The notes under the pieces: model-generated
What the model was told of the DNA's origin: nothing
The model's input: only the letters and a program-made list of their open reading frames with translations
Database searches by the model: none
Position numbers and translations under genes: made by a program
Assembly (NCBI GenBank): GCA_012515535.1
Contig: JAAYYF010000141.1
Span: 1 to 41,341 of the forward strand
Direction: 5' to 3'
DNA length: 41,341 bases
Source: Deinococcales bacterium
GTDB lineage: Bacteria; Deinococcota; Deinococci; Deinococcales; Trueperaceae
Shown here: positions 34,388-41,341 of the stretch, one piece after another
Layout of the letters: each line of letters starts with the position of its first letter
Position numbering within the stretch: the stretch's first letter is position 1

Positions 34388-35014
34388 ATGCGCCTGCTGG
34401 TCATCGCCGACGCCGTCTCGCCGGTCGTCTACTCCAACAACTTCCCGGAGAACCTGGCGCCCTTCGACGCCGTGCTGTCGGCCGGTGACATCCCCGGCTA
34501 CCTGCTCGAGTTCATCGCCACCAAGACGCGCGTGCCGCCCGTGTACGTGTTCGGCAACCACGCCTACGGCGTGGTGCGCGACCCGCAGACGCAGGAGGAG
34601 CGCCCGCCCGGCGGCAGCCTCGACGCCCACCTCAAGGTGGTGGAGGTGGCCGGCCTGCTGGTGGCGGGCGTCGAGGGGAGCCTGCGCTACCGCCCGGGGC
34701 CGCACCAGTACACCCAGGCGCAGTACCGCGCCATGACCCGCGGGCTCTACCCGCGGCTGCTGTGGAACCGCTGGCGCCGCGGGCGCGCCGTCGACGTGCT
34801 GCTGACCCACGCGCCGCCGGTGGGCCCCAACGCCGGCGACGACCGGGTGCACGGCGGGGTCGAGGCGTTCAACGAGTTCCACCGCCTGTGGCGCCCGCGC
34901 CTGCACGTGCACGGGCACGTGCACCTGAGCGGCGCCAACGCGCGCCGCGAGTACGTGACGCCCGAGGGCGTGCGCGTGGTGAACGCCTACGACTTCGCGC
35001 TGGTCGAGCTCTGA
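34388..35014 (+). CDS. Metallophosphoesterase family protein
   Basis: A 208-aa calcineurin-like phosphoesterase. Metal-binding motifs seen are SAGDIP, GNHAYG, THAPP and HGHVH. The usual first motif DxH is replaced by IADAVSP, a variant found in a family with D-E/A-V at this place, so metal binding at site 1 may differ. ATG 34388 is chosen because homologs start at the first strand (MRLLVIADAV). The substrate is unknown. It is probably co-transcribed with prfB or has an unseen promoter. Confidence 0.85.
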   Translation: MRLLVIADAVSPVVYSNNFPENLAPFDAVLSAGDIPGYLLEFIATKTRVPPVYVFGNHAYGVVRDPQTQEERPPGGSLDAHLKVVEVAGLLVAGVEGSLRYRPGPHQYTQAQYRAMTRGLYPRLLWNRWRRGRAVDVLLTHAPPVGPNAGDDRVHGGVEAFNEFHRLWRPRLHVHGHVHLSGANARREYVTPEGVRVVNAYDFALVEL

Positions 35015-35098
35015 GGCTCGAGCGCGGCGCCGCCTGCCGCGACGTGCCGCGCCCGCGCCTGGGTTCCCCCGGCGCCACGCCGCGCCCGCGGGGTGGCG

Positions 35099-35104
35099 GA
35101 TAAT
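35099..35104 (+). promoter_or_regulatory. -10 box of YgfZ-like gene
   Basis: GATAAT ends 7 nt before ATG 35112, in near-leaderless geometry. Confidence 0.45.
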
Positions 35105-35111
35105 CGGTGGC

Positions 35112-36113
35112 ATGAGCCAGCACCCCACGACCTCGACGCCCGAGCACGCCCTGGTGGCGGCGGCCACGCTGGGTGCCGCCGCCAGCGGGGCGCTGGTGGC
35201 GCGCCTCCCGGCCACGGCGCTGGCCGCCGCCGGCCCCGACGCCCCCGCCTTCCTGCACGGTCAGCTCGCCAACGACGTCACCGGCCTGCCGGTCGGCGGC
35301 GCCGCGCGCAGCCTGCACCTCAACCACCGTGGCCACGCCATCGCGGAGGCCAGCGTGCTGCGGCGCGGCGCCAGCGAGTTCCTGGTGGTGGTCGACGACG
35401 ACCGCGGCGCCTGGGTGCTCGAGAGCCTCGAGAGCCACGTGATCTTCGACCAGGTGACCCTCGCAGCGCGCCCCGAGCTGGCGCTGCTCACGCTGCAGGG
35501 CGCCGGTGCCGCCGCCGCGCTGCCGACCGCCCCAGAGCCGGGCCGCATCGTGGCGCTGGAGCTCGCGGGCGCCGAGGTCCTCGCCTACCCGCGCCGCCGC
35601 TCGGCGCACGGCGGGTTCGACCTGCTGGTGGAGGCCGAGCGCGCCGACGCGGTGCTCGAGGCGCTCGCGGGCGCGGGCGCCCTGGCGGTGGCGCCGGCCG
35701 CCATCGCCGCGCTGCGGGTGCTGGGCCTGACGCCCACCGCGGCGGGGGAGGGGGGCGAGGGGGTGCTGCCGCAGGAGGCGGGCCTCGAGGACGCCCTCTC
35801 CTACCGCAAGGGGTGCTACCTGGGGCAGGAGATCATGGCGCGCATCGAGGCGCGCGGCAACCTGCGCCGCGGGCTGGCGCGCTTGGGCCTGAGCGCGGTG
35901 CCCGCGCCGGGCGAGCGCGACCTGCGCCACGAGGGACGCGTGGTGGGCAGGCTCGGCACCGTGGCGCAGGTGGCGGAAGAGGACGGCTCGACCGCGACGC
36001 TGGCGCTGGCGGTGGTGCGCAACGACCTGCCCGAAGGCGCCGAGCTCGAGGTGGGCGGGGCGAGCGCCCGGGCGCTGCCGGCCGACGCTGTCGCCCGGTA
36101 CAACCGCGGGTGA
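35112..36113 (+). CDS. YgfZ/GcvT domain folate-binding protein
   Basis: A 333-aa tetrahydrofolate-binding protein related to YgfZ and GcvT, which supports iron-sulfur cluster enzymes in other organisms. The signature KGCYLGQE with its conserved cysteine follows ALSYRKGC near residue 235. The N-terminal part has [13 protein letters not shown] and HLNHRGHAI, typical of the family. It may support IspG or the radical-SAM protein encoded here; that is speculative. Confidence 0.9.
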   Translation: MSQHPTTSTPEHALVAAATLGAAASGALVARLPATALAAAGPDAPAFLHGQLANDVTGLPVGGAARSLHLNHRGHAIAEASVLRRGASEFLVVVDDDRGAWVLESLESHVIFDQVTLAARPELALLTLQGAGAAAALPTAPEPGRIVALELAGAEVLAYPRRRSAHGGFDLLVEAERADAVLEALAGAGALAVAPAAIAALRVLGLTPTAAGEGGEGVLPQEAGLEDALSYRKGCYLGQEIMARIEARGNLRRGLARLGLSAVPAPGERDLRHEGRVVGRLGTVAQVAEEDGSTATLALAVVRNDLPEGAELEVGGASARALPADAVARYNRG

Positions 36114-36138
36114 GCCCGGAGCGCGCCGCGCCTGCCCC

Positions 36139-36144
36139 TATACT
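36139..36144 (+). promoter_or_regulatory. -10 box of acyl-CoA mutase gene
   Basis: TATACT ends 6 nt before ATG 36151, in leaderless geometry. No cobalamin riboswitch fits in the 37-nt gap. Confidence 0.6.
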
Positions 36145-36150
36145 GACGAC

Positions 36151-37797
<1,647 letters not shown>

Positions 37798-37833
37798 CAC
37801 CGGCGCCACCGAGCCCGCCCGGACCCCGGGCCC

Positions 37834-37886
37834 GCCCGCAGGCGCCGGGCGTGCCTGGAGCGCCGGGCGGACCGGCGCCTGCGGGC
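37834..37886 (+). repeat. 15-bp inverted repeat between mutase subunit genes
   Basis: Arms 37834-37848 (GCCCGCAGGCGCCGG) and 37872-37886 (CCGGCGCCTGCGGGC) pair perfectly with a 23-nt loop. They fill most of the 119-nt gap between the large and small subunit genes, ahead of the small-subunit Shine-Dalgarno AGGAG (37908-37912). No U-tract follows. Confidence 0.75.
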
Positions 37887-37916
37887 CAGCGCAGCGCGCC
37901 GCCGATCAGGAGCGAC

Positions 37917-38330
37917 ATGGACAGACCGATACGCGTTCTCATCGCCAAGCCGGGCCTCGACGGTCACGACCGTGGGGCGAAGGTCATCGCGCGCGCCCTG
38001 CGCGACGCCGGCATGGAGGTCATCTACACGGGCCTGCGCCAGACCTCCGAGATGATCGTCAACGCCGCCATCCAGGAGGACGTCGACGCCGTGGGCCTCT
38101 CGGTGCTCTCCGGCGCCCACATGCACTACTTCCGCGAGGTCAGCGCCGCGCTGAAGGAGCGCGGGGCCGCCGACATCCTGCTGTTCGGCGGCGGCATCGT
38201 CCCCGACCAGGACCTCGAGGAGCTCGCGCGCCTCGGGGTCGGACGCATCTTCACGCCCGGCACCAGCACCCTGGACGTGGTGCGCTACGTCGAAGATGAG
38301 ATAGGGGAACGGCGTGCTGGAGGCGCGTGA
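37917..38330 (+). CDS. Cobalamin B12-binding subunit of acyl-CoA mutase
   Basis: A 137-aa B12-binding Rossmann protein, the small subunit for the mutase encoded just upstream. The motif DGHDRG (15-20) supplies axial ligand His17, followed by SVLSGAHMH and [10 protein letters not shown], which hold the corrin tail. Separate small subunits of about this size are typical of IcmB and of archaeal-type methylmalonyl-CoA mutases. AGGAG lies 4 nt upstream of ATG 37917. Confidence 0.94.
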   Translation: MDRPIRVLIAKPGLDGHDRGAKVIARALRDAGMEVIYTGLRQTSEMIVNAAIQEDVDAVGLSVLSGAHMHYFREVSAALKERGAADILLFGGGIVPDQDLEELARLGVGRIFTPGTSTLDVVRYVEDEIGERRAGGA

Positions 38331-38353
38331 GCGCCACGGCTGTCACGAACCTC

Positions 38354-38383
38354 ATGACTTTCTCAAGTTCCACCTGGTAGGGT
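38354..38383 (+). promoter_or_regulatory. Promoter of LysM/M23 peptidase gene
   Basis: ATGACT (38354-38359) and TAGGGT (38378-38383) are 18 bp apart. A leader with AGGGGG (38405-38410) follows, 9 nt before TTG 38420. Confidence 0.4.
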
Positions 38384-38419
38384 AGCGTGCGAATCTTCCT
38401 GTCTAGGGGGACGGTTACC

Positions 38420-39421
38420 TTGCGAAAACCCAAGCACGCTGCACGTCTGCTCATGTTCGCAGCGTTGTCACTAGCCCCCGTAGCGGGAGCGGAAGCCTAC
38501 GCGCTCAGGACCGTGCGCGCCGGCGACTCCATCGGCGCCATCGCCGAGCGCTACGGCGTCACCGTCGAAGCCATCCTGAACGCGAACGAGCTGGCCACCA
38601 CGGTCATCCGGCCCGGCGACGTACTGAAGGTGCCGTACGTCGAGGCGGTCGGTGGCCCGGCCGAGCTCGGCGCCAAGATCCCGCCGGGCTTCGTCTGGTA
38701 CACGATGCGGCAAGGGGAGACCCTCAGCGCCGTGGCCAGCCGCTTCGGCATCAGCATCACCGCCCTCGTGGGCGCCAACCCCGACATCTCGTCGCTCGAC
38801 CGCCTGCCCACCGGCTTCGAGCTCCTGATCCCGCCCAGCGCCGGGCTGGTGGTCAGGCTCGCCGGCGAGAGCGACGTGCTGGCGCTGCTCGAGGAGCACG
38901 ACATCTCGCCCGCCGAGTTCGCGCGCGCCAACGGGCTGCGCTCGCCCTTCGACATCACCCCCGACATGCTGGTGTTCCTGCCCGGCGTGCAGCCCACCGA
39001 GGCGCTCGCCCGCCTGCAGAAGGTGCGCGAGGCGGAGAACCGCTTCGTGTGGCCGCTGCACGGGCGCCTGACCTCGTACTACGGCCCGCGCAACCTGGGC
39101 ATGGGCACCTCGAGCTTCCACCGCGGCATCGACATCGCCGCGCCCACCGGCACCCCCGTGGTGGCCGCCCGCTCGGGCACCGTCACCTACGCCGGCTGGT
39201 CGACGCAGGGCTACGGCAACCTGGTGCGCATCCGCCACGCCGACGACTCCGAGACGTGGTACGCCCACTTCAGCAGCGTCTCGGTGTCGGTCGGGCAGTA
39301 CGTGAGCCAGGGCAGCGTGATCGGGCGTGTCGGCTCGACCGGTCTGTCAACCGGCCCGCACCTGCACTTCGAGCTCCACGAGCGCGGTCGCGCCATCGAC
39401 CCGCTGCACGTGCTGCGCTGA
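38420..39421 (+). CDS. LysM domain-containing M23 family metallopeptidase
   Basis: Secreted cell-wall hydrolase, 333 aa. A signal peptide (RKPKHAARLLMFAALSLAPVAGAEA) is followed by two clear LysM domains (TVRAGDSIGAIAERYGVTV; TMRQGETLSAVASRFGIS) and a third, degenerate one around residues 150-195. The C-terminal M23 (LytM) domain has FHRGIDIAAP, YAHFSSV and HLHFE, the zinc and catalytic residues. TTG 38420 is preferred because it gives a canonical signal peptide and follows AGGGGG; GTG 38387 would add 11 residues. Confidence 0.92.
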   Translation: MRKPKHAARLLMFAALSLAPVAGAEAYALRTVRAGDSIGAIAERYGVTVEAILNANELATTVIRPGDVLKVPYVEAVGGPAELGAKIPPGFVWYTMRQGETLSAVASRFGISITALVGANPDISSLDRLPTGFELLIPPSAGLVVRLAGESDVLALLEEHDISPAEFARANGLRSPFDITPDMLVFLPGVQPTEALARLQKVREAENRFVWPLHGRLTSYYGPRNLGMGTSSFHRGIDIAAPTGTPVVAARSGTVTYAGWSTQGYGNLVRIRHADDSETWYAHFSSVSVSVGQYVSQGSVIGRVGSTGLSTGPHLHFELHERGRAIDPLHVLR

Positions 39422-39450
39422 CCGCCGTCCGGCGCGCGTGACACAGAGAA

Positions 39451-39479
39451 GACCGGGCGCCCACGATGGGCGCCCGGTC
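39451..39479. terminator. Bidirectional hairpin terminator
   Basis: A perfect 13-bp stem (39451-39463 with 39467-39479) and a 3-nt loop lie between the convergent peptidase and zinc-ribbon genes. Tails are not U-rich. Confidence 0.7.
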
Positions 39480-39513
39480 GAGCTTGCGGTAGGGGAGCGC
39501 GCCTAGCCGCGCG

Positions 39514-40212
39514 TCACTCCTTGTACCAGAGGATGCGGCCGCAGCTGGGGCAGCGCGTGATGCCCTGGCCCTTCCGCGCCTTCTGCACCACGTGGAGCGG
39601 CAGGCGCACGTTGCAGCCCGAGCAGGTGGCGTTGGCGACCACCTCGGCCAGGCCCACGCCGCGCCGCGAGCGCCGCACCAGGTCGTACTGCTTCAGCAGC
39701 GGCGCGTCGATGCTGGCGGCCAGCTCGTCGCGGGCGCGCTTCACCTCGGCGACCTTGCGGTCGACGGCCGCTACGCGCTCCTCCTCCGCCTGCTTCAGAG
39801 CCTCGAGCTGGGGCAGCAGCTCGGCGAGCTCCTGCTCCAGGGCCTGGACCTCCTGGTCGAGGCGGTCGAAGCTCTCCATCAGCGGCAGGGTGTCCTCCTC
39901 GAGCTCCTGCACGCGCGTGCCGAACTGCAGCTCCTGGTTCTGGTACTGCGACGCCTCCTTGGCGCTCGAGGCGCGCACGGCGGCGGCCGCGGCGTTGCGG
40001 CGCCGCTCCTCCATCGACTTCAGCTCGAGCTCGTTGGCGTTCACGGCGCGGCGCAGCTCGTCGCGCTCCTGCGACCGCAGCTCGATGGTCTGCTCCAGCC
40101 CGCGACGCTTCTCCTCGGCCTCCAGCAGCTCCTGGGGCACCTGGCCACGCTCTTGCTCCAGCCCGTCGAGTTCCAGGTCCAAGGTCTGCACCTCGGCCAG
40201 TCGGTTCAGCAT
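39514..40212 (-). CDS. Zinc ribbon domain-containing coiled-coil protein (CdsZ/zf-RING_7 type)
   Basis: A 232-aa protein with a long N-terminal coiled coil (about residues 1-170, Glu/Arg/Leu rich) and a C-terminal four-cysteine zinc ribbon (CSGC...CPSC, then GRILWYKE). It belongs to the C4-type zinc-ribbon family found in most bacteria and suspected to bind nucleic acid or ribosomes. GGAGG lies 4 nt upstream of ATG 40212. A leaderless small ORF and a hairpin precede it in the same transcript and overlap its start. Confidence 0.92.
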   Translation of the reverse strand: MLNRLAEVQTLDLELDGLEQERGQVPQELLEAEEKRRGLEQTIELRSQERDELRRAVNANELELKSMEERRRNAAAAAVRASSAKEASQYQNQELQFGTRVQELEEDTLPLMESFDRLDQEVQALEQELAELLPQLEALKQAEEERVAAVDRKVAEVKRARDELAASIDAPLLKQYDLVRRSRRGVGLAEVVANATCSGCNVRLPLHVVQKARKGQGITRCPSCGRILWYKE

Positions 40213-40295
40213 CTTGCCTCCAACATCGAAGGACCCTCGCTCCCATGCGGGTGGGCGAGGGTCCGGAGTGCGCCTAGGTGGGGCTTCCTGATCAC
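40206..40295 (-). CDS. Candidate leaderless upstream ORF (29 aa) of the zinc-ribbon gene
   Basis: GTG 40295 lies 7 nt after TAGACT, the geometry of the confirmed leaderless genes. The frame reads VIRKPHLGALRTLAHPHG then SEGPSMLEARC and stops at TGA 40208-40206, overlapping the first 7 nt of the zinc-ribbon gene. It contains three histidines and one final cysteine. The main gene's Shine-Dalgarno and a 10-bp hairpin lie inside it, so its translation could control the main gene. This is inferred from layout only. Confidence 0.45.
   Translation of the reverse strand: MIRKPHLGALRTLAHPHGSEGPSMLEARC
40231..40264 (-). promoter_or_regulatory. Leader hairpin of the zinc-ribbon gene
   Basis: Arms 40231-40240 and 40255-40264 (GGACCCTCGC / GCGAGGGTCC) form a perfect 10-bp stem. 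In the minus-strand RNA it ends 9 nt before the Shine-Dalgarno and lies within the candidate upstream ORF. Confidence 0.6.
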
Positions 40296-40302
40296 GGCCG
40301 CC

Positions 40303-40308
40303 AGTCTA
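40303..40308 (-). promoter_or_regulatory. -10 box of zinc-ribbon transcript
   Basis: TAGACT on the minus strand; transcription would start near 40295, giving a leader of about 83 nt. It is back to back with the promoter at 40327. Confidence 0.55.
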
Positions 40309-40326
40309 GCACGCGCCGGCGCGGGG

Positions 40327-40332
40327 TAGAAT
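40327..40332 (+). promoter_or_regulatory. -10 box of hypothetical gene
   Basis: TAGAAT ends 8 nt before ATG 40341. Confidence 0.6.
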
Positions 40333-40340
40333 GCGCCACC

Positions 40341-40820
40341 ATGATCGAGGAATCGCCCGAATCGTTCATCGCCCGGTGGCGAGAACACGCCGCGGACGTC
40401 GAGCTGTTCCCCCGCACCGAGGGGAGCCCGCTGCTCGAGGCCCGCGCGGGCGGCGCCCTGGTGCAGCTCTTCGAGCGCACCGGCCCCTACCTGGGGCGGC
40501 CGGGGCCCGCCAAGGTGATCATCCACGCCGTCACCGACGCCGTGGAACGCCTCGAGGGCGAGGCCGAGCCCGGCATCGAGGTCACGGGCCTGAGCTGCTT
40601 CCAGGCCTGCGGCCGGGTGGTGGCCGCCGAGGGGCGCGTGGCGGTGGTGGACGCCGGCGTGCCGGTGGTGGTGGGCGTCCTGGGGCACGTGGGCTCCCCG
40701 CCGAGGCTCGGCGACACCGTGCGCTTCACCAGCCGCCCGCCGGCCCACGGCTTCGTGGTCGTCGCCGACACGCCGAGCGTGCTGCGGCGCCGCGAGGAGC
40801 ACCACGACGACGCCATCTGA
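40341..40820 (+). CDS. Hypothetical protein
   Basis: A 159-aa soluble protein that I do not recognise. The N-terminal third is acidic and helical (EESPESFIARWREHAADVELF); the middle contains two nearby cysteines in SCFQACGRV, and the rest is strand rich (VAVVDAGVPVVVGVLGHV; GDTVRFTSRPPAHGFVVVAD), suggesting a beta-barrel. It has a leaderless promoter. It lies between the zinc-ribbon gene and the radical-SAM gene; no function can be given. Confidence 0.78.
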   Translation: MIEESPESFIARWREHAADVELFPRTEGSPLLEARAGGALVQLFERTGPYLGRPGPAKVIIHAVTDAVERLEGEAEPGIEVTGLSCFQACGRVVAAEGRVAVVDAGVPVVVGVLGHVGSPPRLGDTVRFTSRPPAHGFVVVADTPSVLRRREEHHDDAI

Positions 40821-40922
40821 CGCGGCGCGGCGCTGACGGCGCCGGCGGGCCAGCGCCCGGGCGCAGCGGCCCCGCGGCGCGGCCACGTTCGCCGCGGCGC
40901 CCGGGCGGCCGAGGGCCTCTGC

Positions 40923-40928
40923 TAGACT
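40923..40928 (+). promoter_or_regulatory. -10 box of DUF512 gene
   Basis: TAGACT ends 8 nt before ATG 40937. The 116-nt gap upstream is GC-rich with short self-complementary segments such as GCGCCCGGGCGC. Confidence 0.55.
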
Positions 40929-40936
40929 GCCGAGTC

Positions 40937-41341
40937 ATGCCGCGCGTCGTACTGAGCCGCAAGGAGCCGCAACCCGAGAAGATCACGCCCGCCGCCGTGC
41001 GGGCGGTGGCGCCGGGCTCGCCCGCCGAAGGGGCCGGCGTGGCGGCAGGCTGGGAGCTGCTGACCGTCAACGGCAAGCCGATCCCCGACATCCTCGCCTA
41101 CCGCCGCGAGCTGGAGGGCGGCCGGGCCAGCCTGCGCCTGCGGCAGCCCGACACGGGCGCGGAGGCCGAGTTCGAGGTCGCCTGGGAGGAGCCGGGGCTC
41201 GAGTTCGAAGAGGTGATCTTCGACGGCATCCGCCTCTGCGCCAACCACTGCGACTTCTGCTACATCCACCAGATGCCCAAGGGCATGCGCAAGTCGCTCT
41301 ACATCATGGACGACGACTACCGCACGAGCTTCCTCTACGGC
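40937..41341 (+). CDS. DUF512 family protein: PDZ domain plus radical-SAM-like domain (partial)
   Basis: The first 135 codons of a gene cut by the right edge. A short PDZ-like domain (VAPGSPAEGAGVAAGWELLTVNGKPIPDI) is followed by the cysteine motif CANHCDFC (CX3CX2C), which would bind a [4Fe-4S] cluster, and the family hallmark HQMPKGMRKSLYIMDDDYRTSFLYG shape. Full-length members are about 430-460 aa and have no settled function. The order PDZ then FeS is normal for the family. Confidence 0.92.
   Translation, partial: MPRVVLSRKEPQPEKITPAAVRAVAPGSPAEGAGVAAGWELLTVNGKPIPDILAYRRELEGGRASLRLRQPDTGAEAEFEVAWEEPGLEFEEVIFDGIRLCANHCDFCYIHQMPKGMRKSLYIMDDDYRTSFLYG

Noticed and set aside
36114-36150. Cobalamin riboswitch upstream of the mutase or of pduO
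   Set aside because: The gaps are too short or lack a B12-box, and both genes have leaderless promoters, leaving no room for a leader RNA.

Overview
The window is chromosomal DNA of a very GC-rich bacterium (about three quarters G+C by eye) carrying mostly core genes. The best guess is the phylum Deinococcota (Deinococcus-Thermus), possibly a Truepera-like lineage. Supporting points are a short GidA-related FAD protein of a kind known from Thermus, a Thermus-like peptide deformylase, an IspG whose cluster ligands fall almost exactly at the Thermus positions, futalosine-pathway menaquinone synthesis, and widespread leaderless promoters like those described in Deinococcus. This placement is an inference from memory of these families. 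I see no CRISPR array, rRNA, tRNA, insertion sequence or prophage, and no gene-free stretch longer than about 200 bases.

Layout, left to right. 1-1448 (-): dnaX, cut by the left edge. 1587-2507 (+): patatin-like lipase. 2604-5632 (-): glycolipid glycosyltransferase coupled to an exported FAD oxidoreductase with a possible SLH-like tail. 5732-6808 (+): PrcB-type lipoprotein. 6904-8052 (-): dNTPase. 8189-10170 (+): ispG and an ATP:cobalamin adenosyltransferase. 10184-11988 (-): SDR-pyrD. 12104-12877 (+): scpA. 12914-14722 (-): typA. 14909-17483 (+): glutaredoxin, menG, an unknown gene and a GidA-like FAD protein. 17489-19030 (-): CoA-binding protein, mqnD and a small unknown. 19177-20412 (+): infC-rpmI-rplT. 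20506-21141 (+): TetR regulator. 21135-26911 (-): a 2-hydroxyacid dehydrogenase and a dxr-S2P-rseP-GT2-MBL cluster. 27037-28394 (+): CBS-ACT protein and S4 protein. 28409-32999 (-): tightly packed cdaA-cdaR-def-fmt-der. 33192-37797 (+): prfB with a +1 frameshift, phosphoesterase, YgfZ-like protein and the large subunit of a B12-dependent acyl-CoA mutase. 37917-39421 (+): mutase small subunit and LysM/M23 peptidase. 39514-40212 (-): zinc-ribbon coiled-coil protein. 40341-41341 (+): unknown gene and a PDZ/radical-SAM DUF512 protein cut by the right edge.

Themes. Two MEP isoprenoid enzymes (IspG, Dxr) and two menaquinone enzymes (MqnD, MenG) are present. The cobalamin adenosyltransferase could supply the mutase, whose active-site residues look like isobutyryl-CoA mutase rather than methylmalonyl-CoA mutase. 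Translation control is prominent: an AUU start on infC, programmed frameshifting in prfB, an operon of def/fmt/der/cdaA/cdaR in which every gene starts with UUG or GUG, and two candidate leaderless upstream ORFs. At least sixteen genes have a TANNNT box 6-9 nt before the start codon, so leaderless transcription appears to be the default here. Most convergent gene ends share a GC-rich hairpin, some containing both stop codons.
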